The translations under genes were made by a program, and so were the position numbers. DNA of 26,716 nt from an uncultured bacterium. GTDB lineage: Bacteria > Bacteroidota > Bacteroidia > Bacteroidales > Bacteroidaceae. The stretch lies in the NCBI GenBank assembly GCA_905216095.1, contig CAJMSQ010000030.1:1-26716 (forward strand), in the 5' to 3' direction. Under the pieces are notes generated by a model, which was not told the DNA's origin, searched no databases, and was given only the letters and a program-made list of their open reading frames with translations. This document shows, in pieces, positions 7,742 through 14,992 of this stretch (position 1 is the stretch's first letter; each line of letters opens with the position of its first letter).

Positions 7742-7782
7742 AAAAAAATGCGACCGCGAAGCGGCGGGGCTTCGCGGTCGCA
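7742..7782 (-). terminator. Terminator of the murC-ftsQAZ-yqeY run
   Basis: A perfect 13-bp stem (7749-7761 with 7770-7782) with an 8-base loop. On the minus strand it is followed by seven T residues (complement of 7742-7748). It begins 28 bases after the yqeY stop codon. Confidence 0.9.
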
Positions 7783-7810
7783 GATGTGCGTTTCAGGGTC
7801 GGCGCGACGC

Positions 7811-8266
7811 TCAGCCCTGTGCAAGGAGTTGCTTGACAAGGGCGGATACGGCCTTTCCGTCGGCCCGGCCGGCCAGACGCTTGGTTGCCACGCCCATCAC
7901 CTTGCCCATGTCCTTCGGGCCCTGCGCTCCTGTCTCCGAGATGACGGCGCGCACTTCGGCCTCGAGTTCCTCGGGCGTGAGTTGGCGGGGCAGGTATTCC
8001 TCGATGACGGCCGCTTGTGCCGACTCCTCTTCCGCCAGGTCGGGACGGCCTTGTTCGGTGTACAGTGCGGCGGTGTCGCGTCCCTGCTTGGCCAGCTTGG
8101 CCAGGATTTTCAGGGCCGCGTCGTCGGTCAGCGTATCGTTGGCGCCGGGAGCCGTCTTGGCCTCCAGAAAATACTTCTTGATGTTGCGCAGTGCCTCGAG
8201 GCGTACTTTGTCCTTGGCCTTCATGGCGGCCACAATGTCTTTGCTTACTTTGTCGAAAAGTTCCAT
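7811..8266 (-). CDS. yqeY: GatB/YqeY domain-containing protein
   Basis: A 151-residue protein of the YqeY family, related to the C-terminal tRNA-binding tail domain of GatB; its cellular role is not settled. Motifs include KxKDKVRLEALRNIK near residues 17-30 (family: K..D...l..LR.i.s), EESAQAAVIEEYLPRQLTPEEL, and MGKVMGVATKRLAGRADGKAVS near the end. I chose the ATG at 8266 (MELFDKVSKDI), because the 11 residues upstream in the longer frame are not family-like and lie in an AT-rich leader. It is the last gene of the division cluster, as in many Bacteroidales, and ends at a strong terminator. A hairpin-rich 96-base gap separates it from ftsZ copy B. Confidence 0.92.
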   Translation of the reverse strand: MELFDKVSKDIVAAMKAKDKVRLEALRNIKKYFLEAKTAPGANDTLTDDAALKILAKLAKQGRDTAALYTEQGRPDLAEEESAQAAVIEEYLPRQLTPEELEAEVRAVISETGAQGPKDMGKVMGVATKRLAGRADGKAVSALVKQLLAQG

Positions 8267-8297
8267 ATAATATTGTTTTGATGTTGATATAATGTTC

Positions 8298-8324
8298 ACC
8301 GGACAACGTCCGGCAATGTCCGGT
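8298..8324 (-). other. Hairpin between ftsZ copy B and yqeY
   Basis: ACCGGACA (8298-8305) and TGTCCGGT (8317-8324) form a perfect 8-bp stem; an additional GTCCGG lies in the loop, so alternative pairings exist. No T tract follows on the minus strand, so it is more likely an RNA-stability or processing structure than a terminator. Confidence 0.45.
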
Positions 8325-8362
8325 CGGCATCCCTGCGGGCGCAGGCCGGGACACGCGGTCCG

Positions 8363-9559
8363 TCAGCGCCGGCGCAGTTTTTCTATCAGTTCCTTCGTGC
8401 GCCGGAAGGTGGGCGTGCTGTCGATGGCATCTATGATTTCGGGGTCGTCCAGCTCATCCGGTCCGAACAGGAAGGTTCTTGTGGGGCGCTGCGTCCTTGG
8501 CCGGGACGACGGACCGTAGACCTCCTGCCGCCGGATAATCTTGTTGATGTCGTCTTCGGTGAACTTCATGACGCTCTCGCGCTGCTTGAAGTCGTGCAGG
8601 CCGAAGCCCGACGCGAGAATGGTGATTTTGATTTTTCCTCCCAAGGACTCGTCCACCGACAGTCCGTATTTTGTCTCGATGTACTTGTCCTCAAAGTTCT
8701 CCATGAAGCGGTCTATCTCGTTCATTTCGTAGACCATGAGTTCGTTTGACGAACTGAAGGAGATGGAAAGCAGTATCTTGCGCGACTTGAATATGTCGCG
8801 GTCGTTGATGAGCGGCGAGTTGAGGGCGTTGGCTATGGCGCGCGACACGCGGCCCTCGCCTTCGGCGTAGCCGGTGGACATGATGGCCACGCCTCCCTCG
8901 TGGAGCGTGGTGTGTACGTCGCGGAAATCGAGAATCATCTTGCCGCGCATGGTGATGATGTCCACGATGCTCTTGACGGCCACGGAGAGCGTGTCGTCGG
9001 CCTTGCGGAAAGCGTCGAGTATCGAGAACTCCTGATAGATTTCGCGCAGGCGCTCGTTGTTGATGACGAGGATGGCATCGACGTACTTGGACAGTTCGGC
9101 GACACCGTCAAGGGCCTTGTCAATCTTGCGGTAGCCTTCGAACAGGAAAGGTATCGTGACCACGCCTATCGTCAGCAGGCCCGCGGCTTTGGCCTCGCGC
9201 GCAATGACGGGCGCCGCGCCGGTACCGGTTCCTCCCCCCATGCCGGCCGTGATGAAAAGCATCTTGGCCCGCTTGTCGAAGGCGGCACGGATGCGGTCGA
9301 TGCTTTCCTCGGCCAGTTCCCTGGCCTTTTCCGGCTTTCCGCCCGCGCCCAGCCCGTCCGTGCCCAACTGGAGGCGGTCGGGCACGGGTGAAGTCTCCAG
9401 CGCCTTGGCGTCCGTGTTGCACACCAGGTAGTTCACTTCGGCGATATTGCCTTCCGTGTACATGTGGGCCACCGCATTGTCGCCGCCGCCTCCCACTCCG
9501 AATATCTGGATTATCGAGGGGCGATTGACATTCACGAGATCTATGAGCAGGTCATCCAT
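8363..9559 (-). CDS. ftsZ: Second tandem FtsZ paralogue (copy B)
   Basis: A 398-residue tubulin-like GTPase of the FtsZ family, directly downstream of another ftsZ. The tubulin signature GGGTGTG (108-114) and most of the GTPase domain match copy A closely. Two normally conserved sites differ: the G-box reads GVGGGGDNAVA (21-31) with Asp27 in place of the last glycine, and the T7 loop reads MILDFRDV (208-215) with Ile209 where Asn is usual, although both acidic residues (Asp211, Asp214) remain. The C-terminal linker is short and the tail holds a conserved-peptide-like DELDDPEIIDAIDSTPTFRR, so it may still bind partners such as FtsA. It ends without the roughly 25-residue extension of copy A. 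It could be a modulator of the Z-ring or a subfunctionalised second FtsZ. A terminator-like hairpin precedes it. Confidence 0.93.
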   Translation of the reverse strand: MDDLLIDLVNVNRPSIIQIFGVGGGGDNAVAHMYTEGNIAEVNYLVCNTDAKALETSPVPDRLQLGTDGLGAGGKPEKARELAEESIDRIRAAFDKRAKMLFITAGMGGGTGTGAAPVIAREAKAAGLLTIGVVTIPFLFEGYRKIDKALDGVAELSKYVDAILVINNERLREIYQEFSILDAFRKADDTLSVAVKSIVDIITMRGKMILDFRDVHTTLHEGGVAIMSTGYAEGEGRVSRAIANALNSPLINDRDIFKSRKILLSISFSSSNELMVYEMNEIDRFMENFEDKYIETKYGLSVDESLGGKIKITILASGFGLHDFKQRESVMKFTEDDINKIIRRQEVYGPSSRPRTQRPTRTFLFGPDELDDPEIIDAIDSTPTFRRTKELIEKLRRR

Positions 9560-9584
9560 GTATGTTGTCGCGTATTACAGAGGT

Positions 9585-9618
9585 AAATAAACGTGCCGGC
9601 CATCTCGGGACCGGCACG
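9585..9618 (-). terminator. Terminator-like hairpin between the two ftsZ genes
   Basis: CGTGCCGG (9592-9599) and CCGGCACG (9611-9618) form a perfect 8-bp stem with an 11-base loop. On the minus strand it is followed by TTTATTT (9591-9585). It begins 16 bases after the stop of copy A and ends 25 bases before the ATG of copy B. It could partially terminate transcription or stabilise the 3' end of the copy A message. Confidence 0.6.
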
Positions 9619-9634
9619 CTGCATGTGGTTGTTT

Positions 9635-10945
9635 TCAGGTGAAGGAGATGACTGCGCCGGGTGCCATGGCCGAATCTATTTCAATGGCCCGGTTGCCCAG
9701 GGCCTTGCTCTTGATTTCGCCAAGTACCTCCTTGCTGCGCTTGTATGTCGGCGTAAGCTCGACCATGGACACGATTTCTTCGTTGTCCAGGTCGTCCAGA
9801 CCGAACAGGTATATCTTAGGACGCTTGCGCTGTCCGCCTTTGCGGTCGGTAGGCCCGTAGAACTGGCCACGACGCTCCTCATACTCTTCCTGACGCTCGT
9901 TGTCAATCTGCCGGCGTGTCTCTTCCTCGGCGTCATGCTTGTCTTTCATGCCCGGAACGGTAGCTATGCCGAAACCGGTTGCCAGGATGGTAATCTTAAC
10001 CTTCTTGTCGAGCGAGGAATCCGTGGACAAGCCCCACTTGGTCTCGACATCGTCGTGAAACTTCGACATGAATTCGTGCACTTCGTTCATCTCCTCCATC
10101 ATAAGCGAGTCTCCCTCGTGCTCGGCACAGAAGGAAATGGAGAGCAGCACCTTCTTGGAATTGAATATATCGTTGTTGTTGAGCAACGGGGAGTGAAGTG
10201 CGTCCTCGATAGCCTTGGTTACGCGGTTCTCTCCCTCGCCGAATCCGGTGGACATGATGGCTACGCCGCCGTCCTTGAGCACAGTGCAGACATCACGAAA
10301 GTCCAAGTTGATGATACCGTGCATGGTAATGATTTCCGCAATGCTTCTGGCCGCGATGCTCAGGGTGTTGTCGGCCTTTTCGAAGGCGGAAAGCACGTTG
10401 AGGTCGGGATAAATCTCGCGCAAGCGCTCGTTATTGATGACCAGCAGGGCATCCACGTGCTTGGAGATTTCTTCCACACCGTCGAGGGCCTGGTCTATTT
10501 TCCGGTTTCCCTCGAAAAGGAACGGGATGGTGACGATTCCCACGGTCAGTATGCCCATGCTCTTGGCCTCACGTGCTATGACGGGAGCCGCACCCGTACC
10601 GGTGCCGCCGCCCATGCCCGCGGTAATGAACACCATCTTGGTGCCGTCGTCGAGCATCCGGTGGATGTCCTCGACGCTCTCTTCGGCCGCCTCGCGCGCC
10701 CTCTCGGGCCGGTTGCCCGCACCCAGACCTTCGCGCCCGAGTTGCAGACGTACGGGAACGGGAGAGTCGCTCAACGCTTTCGAGTCCGTATTGCAGAGCA
10801 CGAAATTGACGTCGTGGATTCCCTCACGATACATGTGGTTCACGGCATTGCCCCCGCCGCCGCCGACTCCGATTACCTTAATGATGGAAGGCGTGGTCTT
10901 GGGAATGCCTAAGTCTATCAGATTGTCATTATATTCTCCGTCCAT
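9635..10945 (-). CDS. ftsZ: Cell division protein FtsZ (copy A, canonical)
   Basis: The tubulin homologue that polymerises at midcell and organises the divisome. 436 residues. The G-box is GVGGGGGNAVN at 26-36, the tubulin signature GGGTGTG at 112-118, and the T7 loop NLDFRDV begins at Asn213 with Asp215 and Asp218, so all the expected GTPase residues are present. A charged linker (about 330-375) leads to a conserved C-terminal peptide region, LDDLDNEEIVSMVELTPTYKRS. This is followed by an extension ending in GAVISFT that is unusual, since FtsZ tails normally stop soon after the peptide. It is 38 bases downstream of ftsA in the same transcript. Because its catalytic residues are intact I take it as the primary division FtsZ. 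Confidence 0.97.
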   Translation of the reverse strand: MDGEYNDNLIDLGIPKTTPSIIKVIGVGGGGGNAVNHMYREGIHDVNFVLCNTDSKALSDSPVPVRLQLGREGLGAGNRPERAREAAEESVEDIHRMLDDGTKMVFITAGMGGGTGTGAAPVIAREAKSMGILTVGIVTIPFLFEGNRKIDQALDGVEEISKHVDALLVINNERLREIYPDLNVLSAFEKADNTLSIAARSIAEIITMHGIINLDFRDVCTVLKDGGVAIMSTGFGEGENRVTKAIEDALHSPLLNNNDIFNSKKVLLSISFCAEHEGDSLMMEEMNEVHEFMSKFHDDVETKWGLSTDSSLDKKVKITILATGFGIATVPGMKDKHDAEEETRRQIDNERQEEYEERRGQFYGPTDRKGGQRKRPKIYLFGLDDLDNEEIVSMVELTPTYKRSKEVLGEIKSKALGNRAIEIDSAMAPGAVISFT

Positions 10946-10983
10946 GATTTTGTAGCTTGCTTGAATACGTTAAAATGCGGCTT

Positions 10984-12432
10984 TTACTTCTCACTGTCCT
11001 TCTTCTCCTCCGAAGTGTAAGGGCCTTCGTCATCGGTAACCATCTTCCGGGCCATGTCGGAAACCTTTCCGAACATTTTCTTGATGCCCTTGAAACGGCG
11101 TTCCTTCCTTCTGCGCTCTTCTTCCTCGCGGGCCAGTCGTTCGGCTTCCTCACGTTCGCGTGCCTCACGCTCTTCCTGTTCGCGTTTCTCGCGGGCCAGT
11201 CGTTCGGCCTCCTCACGTTTTTTGCGCTCCTCCTCTTCCAGGAAAATGTCAGGGGTGGATGAGCCGAGGTCTCCGCCGCAGCAGTTCAGCTCAGCCTTAT
11301 CTATGATGGAAATGGCCGCGTTGCAGGAGCCGTCGGCATTGAAGTCGGCCAGCTCTTTGCCCGATGTACGCAATTGCAGGCGTACGTTCTTGACGAAGCG
11401 GAGCTTTTCAAATCCGGTGTATCTCTCGAAAGCCTTCTCGATATCCTTGATGTTGGCCGCGCCACCCGTCACCACGAGGCCGCCGATGAGCTGAGACTTG
11501 TCATAATTAGAGAGAGAAATCTGATTATTGACGTTCAAGATAATCTCTTCCATACGTGCCTCGACCAAACCGCTGAACTCTTCGAACTTGACCTGCCGTC
11601 CGTCTTGCAGGAAGATAGGGGAAGATTCCGCCTCGTCCTCGTTGCGCAACGCCGAGCCGTACTTGATTTTCAGTGTCTCGGCCTCATCGTCTTCTATCTG
11701 GAGGGAAGAAATGTCGCGGTTGATGTTAGCGCCGCCGAGCGGTATGACAGCCAGATGCCGGAGTATGTTATTCTTGTAGACCAGGACGGAAGTCGTTTCC
11801 GAGCCCATGTCCACAAAGACGCAGCCCGACCTTTTTTCGGGTTCCGTAAGGATAATGTCGGCCAGAACCTGCACCGTGATGGGCATACCCGCGATGCCTA
11901 TGCCTGCATTGCGGAAACAGTTCCGTATGTCCTCGCCCACGGAAGCGTTGGCCAGTACATTGAGGTAGTGTCCCTCGATGCTTTCGGCCGAGATGCCTAC
12001 CGGTTCGTTGGTGGTCTGCGTTCCGAGTTTGAACTCCTGGGGTACGGTGTCGAGGATGACTCTTTCGCCGCTTTGGGCGTCAAGGTTTTCGGCCAGGATG
12101 CTGTCTATGACGTCCTGTTCCACGATGGTCTTGGCCGGGAAATGGCGGGTAACGGTATTTCCTACCGTGTGCATTCCCATACCTCCTATGCCCACGTAAG
12201 CGCGGCTTATGGTCTTTTGCAGTTTTTTCTCCAGTTTTTCTTTCATGCCGGAGATGCACTGCGTCATTTTCGAGATATTGTTGATGCGTCCCTTGCGGAT
12301 GAAGGACGATGACCGCTCTTGCGCGAAGGCAAGCACCTGAATCGCTCCGTCAGGTTGCTTCCGGCCGGCAATGGCAGTAACTTTGGAAGAGCCTAACTCT
12401 ATCGCTACGATGAAATTGTCTTCTGTTGCCAT
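10984..12432 (-). CDS. ftsA: Cell division protein FtsA with a long charged C-terminal helix
   Basis: Actin-like ATPase that anchors FtsZ filaments to the membrane. 482 residues, longer than the typical 410-450. The actin fold is shown by FIVAIELGSSKVTAI (phosphate 1), VFVDMGSETTSVLVY (phosphate 2) and LIGGLVVTGGAANIKDIE (adenosine motif). Residues about 399-446 are almost entirely Glu, Arg, Lys and Ala with two copies of REEAERLARE (406-415, 427-436), predicted to form a long single helix or coiled coil. Residues 447-465 (FKGIKKMFGKVSDMARKMV) look like the amphipathic membrane-targeting helix, followed by an acidic tail. The charged segment therefore acts as a spacer between the actin core and the membrane anchor. 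ftsQ lies 14 bases upstream. Confidence 0.96.
   Translation of the reverse strand: MATEDNFIVAIELGSSKVTAIAGRKQPDGAIQVLAFAQERSSSFIRKGRINNISKMTQCISGMKEKLEKKLQKTISRAYVGIGGMGMHTVGNTVTRHFPAKTIVEQDVIDSILAENLDAQSGERVILDTVPQEFKLGTQTTNEPVGISAESIEGHYLNVLANASVGEDIRNCFRNAGIGIAGMPITVQVLADIILTEPEKRSGCVFVDMGSETTSVLVYKNNILRHLAVIPLGGANINRDISSLQIEDDEAETLKIKYGSALRNEDEAESSPIFLQDGRQVKFEEFSGLVEARMEEIILNVNNQISLSNYDKSQLIGGLVVTGGAANIKDIEKAFERYTGFEKLRFVKNVRLQLRTSGKELADFNADGSCNAAISIIDKAELNCCGGDLGSSTPDIFLEEEERKKREEAERLAREKREQEEREAREREEAERLAREEEERRRKERRFKGIKKMFGKVSDMARKMVTDDEGPYTSEEKKDSEK
11126..11219. repeat. Direct repeat inside ftsA encoding the charged helix
   Basis: The 31-base blocks 11126-11156 and 11189-11219 differ at a single position (T/C in the middle) and are offset by 63 bases, exactly 21 codons. 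They encode the repeated REEAERLARE segment. The near-identity at the DNA level suggests a fairly recent in-frame duplication or slippage. Confidence 0.8.
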
Positions 12433-12446
12433 AATGTTATATTGTC

Positions 12447-13193
12447 TTATTTTGTTTCAGTCCTTTTGCAGATAATCTGGCGTGCATATTCCAGATTGAT
12501 TTCCCGGTATGTGTTCCATCCTACCGTAGGCATCACCTTGTCGTAGAAGGTCTTGAGGTTTCGGAACTTGCTTTCGACGGTCGCGCTGTCGGCCTTTCCG
12601 AAGCGTATGAGCTGACTGCCCACGCGCGGCACGAGGGTGATGTTGCGTGTCCGGGGCTCGACGTCGATTTGCACTATCTGATCGTTCCAGAACTCGTGGT
12701 CCTGCAGGTAGCGGGCTATGTGTACGAGGTTCTTCCCCGCATATTTCTTGTCGATGTCGCCCGTCGCGACAACGAGGTCGGCATTGTAGTCCTCGGGCAT
12801 CATGACGTGGCCCGCCTCGTCCAGGTAATAGTCCTCACCGTTGGCGGCCTTGACGCGCATGACGGGGAGACGCTGCGAGATGAGTATGTTCACGCGGCCG
12901 CCGGGTGTCTTGAAGCAGTTGGCGGACTTGATGAAGGAGTTCCTGAGCAGCACTTTCTCGATGCGCCGGCCGTCGATGGAGTCCATCTCGCGCCCTTTCG
13001 GGTGGACGCCTGCGCGGACAAGAAGCCGCTCCACCTCGGCCGCGGTGATGAATCCCGCATGGAGGCTGTCGGCTATGGCCACATTGACCGCCGTGCACCG
13101 GGTGCGGTCCGCCCCTCCCGTCATCCGCACGAAGGCGAACGCCAGATAGGCGAGCAAGGCTATGAGCAGCAACAGTTTTGAAAAGGTTTTCAT
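12447..13193 (-). CDS. ftsQ: Cell division protein FtsQ/DivIB
   Basis: A bitopic membrane protein of the divisome that bridges early and late division proteins. 248 residues from the ATG at 13193 (MKTFSKLLLLIALLAYLAF), which puts the single transmembrane helix at about residues 6-23. Starting further upstream would run into murC and add a non-family extension. The periplasmic part begins with a POTRA-like segment (FITAAEVERLL ... NSFIKSANCFKTPGGRVNILISQRLPVMRV), followed by the YYLDEAGHVM segment typical of Bacteroidota FtsQ. The assignment rests on this topology, the length and the position between murC and ftsA; sequence conservation in this family is low. Confidence 0.9.
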   Translation of the reverse strand: MKTFSKLLLLIALLAYLAFAFVRMTGGADRTRCTAVNVAIADSLHAGFITAAEVERLLVRAGVHPKGREMDSIDGRRIEKVLLRNSFIKSANCFKTPGGRVNILISQRLPVMRVKAANGEDYYLDEAGHVMMPEDYNADLVVATGDIDKKYAGKNLVHIARYLQDHEFWNDQIVQIDVEPRTRNITLVPRVGSQLIRFGKADSATVESKFRNLKTFYDKVMPTVGWNTYREINLEYARQIICKRTETK

Positions 13194-13215
13194 ACGGTCG
13201 GACTTGTTTCGGGTG

Positions 13216-14598
13216 TCAGCAATACTTTTCTGCGAGGATTTCTGCGAGGTGCGGCACGCAGTTGTCCAGGTCTCCGGCACCGAGCACGACGAGTACGTCG
13301 AAGTCGCCCCCGCGCACGATGTCGGGCACGTCGGCCTTGTCGCACATGCGCTTCTGCATGTCGGCGCGCAGCCCGTCGTAAATCAGCCGGCTCGTCACTC
13401 CGGGAATCGGGGCCTCGCGGGCCGGATAGATGTCTGTCAGGATAACCTCGTCGAGCAGGGAGAGCGCATCGGCGAAGTCGCGGTGGAAGTCGCGGGTGCG
13501 GGTATAAAGGTGCGGCTGGAATATGGCCGTGATTTTGCGTCCGTCGAAAACTTCGCGCAGAGACAGGATGCTTTGTCTGATTTCGGCGGGATGGTGCGCG
13601 TAGTCGCTGAGGAAGACGATGCGGTCGGTCTTCAGTTTGAAGTCGAACCGACGGTCCACGCCTCCGAACGTGAGCATCGCCGCGCGTATCTCCTGTTCCG
13701 TCGCACCGGCCAGCTGTGCCAGCGCCATTGCCGCTATTCCGTTGTCTATGTTGATGCTGACGGGAACGCCCAGCTCCACGTCGGCAATGCCGCCCAGGGG
13801 CGAAACGAAGTCGAACACGATGCGGCCGCCGCCGATGCGGATGTTTTCGGCGTGGAAGTCGCCTTCCGTGCGGGCGTAGTCGTAGCGTCGCACGCCGTCC
13901 TGCAACCTTTCGCCGAATTTCAGGCCGCGGTGCACGATGAGCGCGCCGCCCGGCTGAATCAGTGACGTGTAATGGCTGAAGCTCTCCAGATATGCTTCCT
14001 CCGTCCCGTAGATGTCGAGGTGGTCGGCGTCGGCCGAGGTGATGACAGAGGCATACGGGCGCAAGTGATGGAAGGAGCGGTCGAACTCGTCGGCTTCTAT
14101 CACGACGTAGGGGCTTTCGGGAGCAAGCAGGTAGTTGCTTGCGTAATTTTTGGTGATGCCTCCGAGGAAGGCGTTGCACTTGACGTGGCTCTCGTGCAGC
14201 AGGTGGGCCGTCATGGACGACGTGGTGGTCTTGCCGTGCGTGCCGGCCACGCAGAGTCCCTTCATGCTGCGGGTGAGCGTGCCGAGCACCTGCGCGCGTT
14301 TCTGTATCTCGAAGCCGCCGGAGCGGAAGTAAGCCATTTCCTTGTGGTCGGCCGGGATGGCGGGTGTGTAGACCACGAGCGTCGAGGCCGGGTCGCGGAA
14401 CGCCTCGCCCACCAGGTCGGGATTGTCCTCATAGTGGATGTCGGCGCCTTCCTCGCGCAACTTTTCCGTAAGTGCGCAGGGAGTACGGTCATAGCCGCCG
14501 ACGGCGACGCCTTTCGACAGGAAATAGCGCTCGAGCGCGCTCATGCCGATGCCGCCCGCACCGACAAAATAGACTGATTGTATCTCTTCAGGATTCAT
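13216..14598 (-). CDS. murC: UDP-N-acetylmuramate--L-alanine ligase
   Basis: Catalyses ATP-dependent addition of L-alanine to UDP-MurNAc, the first peptide step of peptidoglycan synthesis, in the cytoplasm. 460 residues, the usual length. The N-terminal Rossmann motif is VGAGGIGMSALERYF at 12-26; the ATP-binding Mur motif GTHGKTTT is at 119-126; EADEFDRSF and the C-terminal YAHHPAEI motif follow. The ATG at 14598 is preceded by a Bacteroidota -7 box at 14638-14645, so murC appears to be the first gene of this transcript. In most Bacteroidales it is embedded behind murG in one long cluster; here the upstream half is absent and a repeat island and gpmI lie there instead. Confidence 0.97.
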   Translation of the reverse strand: MNPEEIQSVYFVGAGGIGMSALERYFLSKGVAVGGYDRTPCALTEKLREEGADIHYEDNPDLVGEAFRDPASTLVVYTPAIPADHKEMAYFRSGGFEIQKRAQVLGTLTRSMKGLCVAGTHGKTTTSSMTAHLLHESHVKCNAFLGGITKNYASNYLLAPESPYVVIEADEFDRSFHHLRPYASVITSADADHLDIYGTEEAYLESFSHYTSLIQPGGALIVHRGLKFGERLQDGVRRYDYARTEGDFHAENIRIGGGRIVFDFVSPLGGIADVELGVPVSINIDNGIAAMALAQLAGATEQEIRAAMLTFGGVDRRFDFKLKTDRIVFLSDYAHHPAEIRQSILSLREVFDGRKITAIFQPHLYTRTRDFHRDFADALSLLDEVILTDIYPAREAPIPGVTSRLIYDGLRADMQKRMCDKADVPDIVRGGDFDVLVVLGAGDLDNCVPHLAEILAEKYC

Positions 14599-14637
14599 CT
14601 CAATGCTTAATCTTTTTCAATCCTATACATTAGGAAG

Positions 14638-14645
14638 CAAAATTA
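14638..14645 (-). promoter_or_regulatory. -7 element of the murC-ftsQ-ftsA-ftsZ promoter
   Basis: On the minus strand these bases read TAATTTTG, a match to TAnnTTTG, 39 bases upstream of the murC ATG. I see no good -33 TTG at the usual spacing; the upstream sequence is rich in A and T. Confidence 0.6.
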
Positions 14646-14765
14646 GCAATATTTTTCCGTTCCCTTTGTCTTGATTCTCCTTTTTTTGTAAAAAAAGAAA
14701 GAAAGGCAGGATTTGCGAAAACCTGTCCGCACGGCCGCGCCCCGGGACGGGCTTCCCGGTCGGGA

Positions 14766-14809
14766 TGCCATGTGTGGGGACGCGATGAATCGCGTCCCCA
14801 CACATGGCA
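14766..14809. repeat. Perfect 44-base palindrome (REP-like)
   Basis: The arms 14766-14786 and 14789-14809 are perfectly complementary over 21 bases with only GA between them. The centre GGGGACGCGAT-GA-ATCGCGTCCCC is the same core as at 160-183 and, degenerately, at 38-58. It lies 11 bases upstream of repeat copy R2, the same relative place as the degenerate palindrome next to R0. Confidence 0.9.
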
Positions 14810-14833
14810 ATCATATTGCGATTTTAACACAAT

Positions 14834-14864
14834 TTGCTTTCGGGCGAAAAATGTATTATCTTTG
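14834..14864 (+). promoter_or_regulatory. Promoter inside repeat R2
   Basis: TTG at 14834-14836, 20 bases, TATCTTTG at 14857-14864. The spacer has the palindrome TTTCG-GG-CGAAA (14838-14849). The terminator starts 16 bases after the -7 element, so this promoter probably does not drive gpmI, which has its own -7 element at 15175. Confidence 0.85.
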
Positions 14865-14869
14865 CAACA

Positions 14870-14906
14870 GCGAAAGTGCGGGGGCGGCGTCAGGCCGCCC
14901 CTTTTT
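14870..14906 (+). ncRNA. Predicted very short RNA of repeat R2
   Basis: Between the inferred start near 14869-14873 and the T tract ending at 14906 is a transcript of about 34-38 nt, starting near CGAAAGUGCG and ending in an 8-bp hairpin plus U tract. The leading GAAAG is shared with R1. Start site and stability are inferred. Confidence 0.45.
14881..14906 (+). terminator. Intrinsic terminator immediately after the R2 promoter
   Basis: GGGGCGGC (14881-14888) pairs perfectly with GCCGCCCC (14894-14901) around GTCAG, followed by TTTTT (14902-14906). The stem differs from that of R1 but stays fully paired. Confidence 0.8.
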
Positions 14907-14956
14907 CGTGCCCGCAGGCCCGTTCCGGGGAGAAACTATCCCTATCATGGGAAAAA

Positions 14957-14992
14957 CTACATGCCATGTAGGCGGAATTACATGGCATGTAG
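14957..14992. repeat. Inverted repeat within R2
   Basis: CTACATGCCATGTA (14957-14970) and TACATGGCATGTAG (14979-14992) are a perfect 14-base inverted repeat around an 8-base loop. Each arm is itself nearly palindromic, so a cruciform or two small hairpins are also possible. Confidence 0.85.

Noticed and set aside
13194..13280. Longer N-terminus for FtsQ starting at 13280
   Set aside because: It would overlap murC by over 60 bases and push the membrane helix away from the N-terminus; the ATG at 13193 gives the normal topology.
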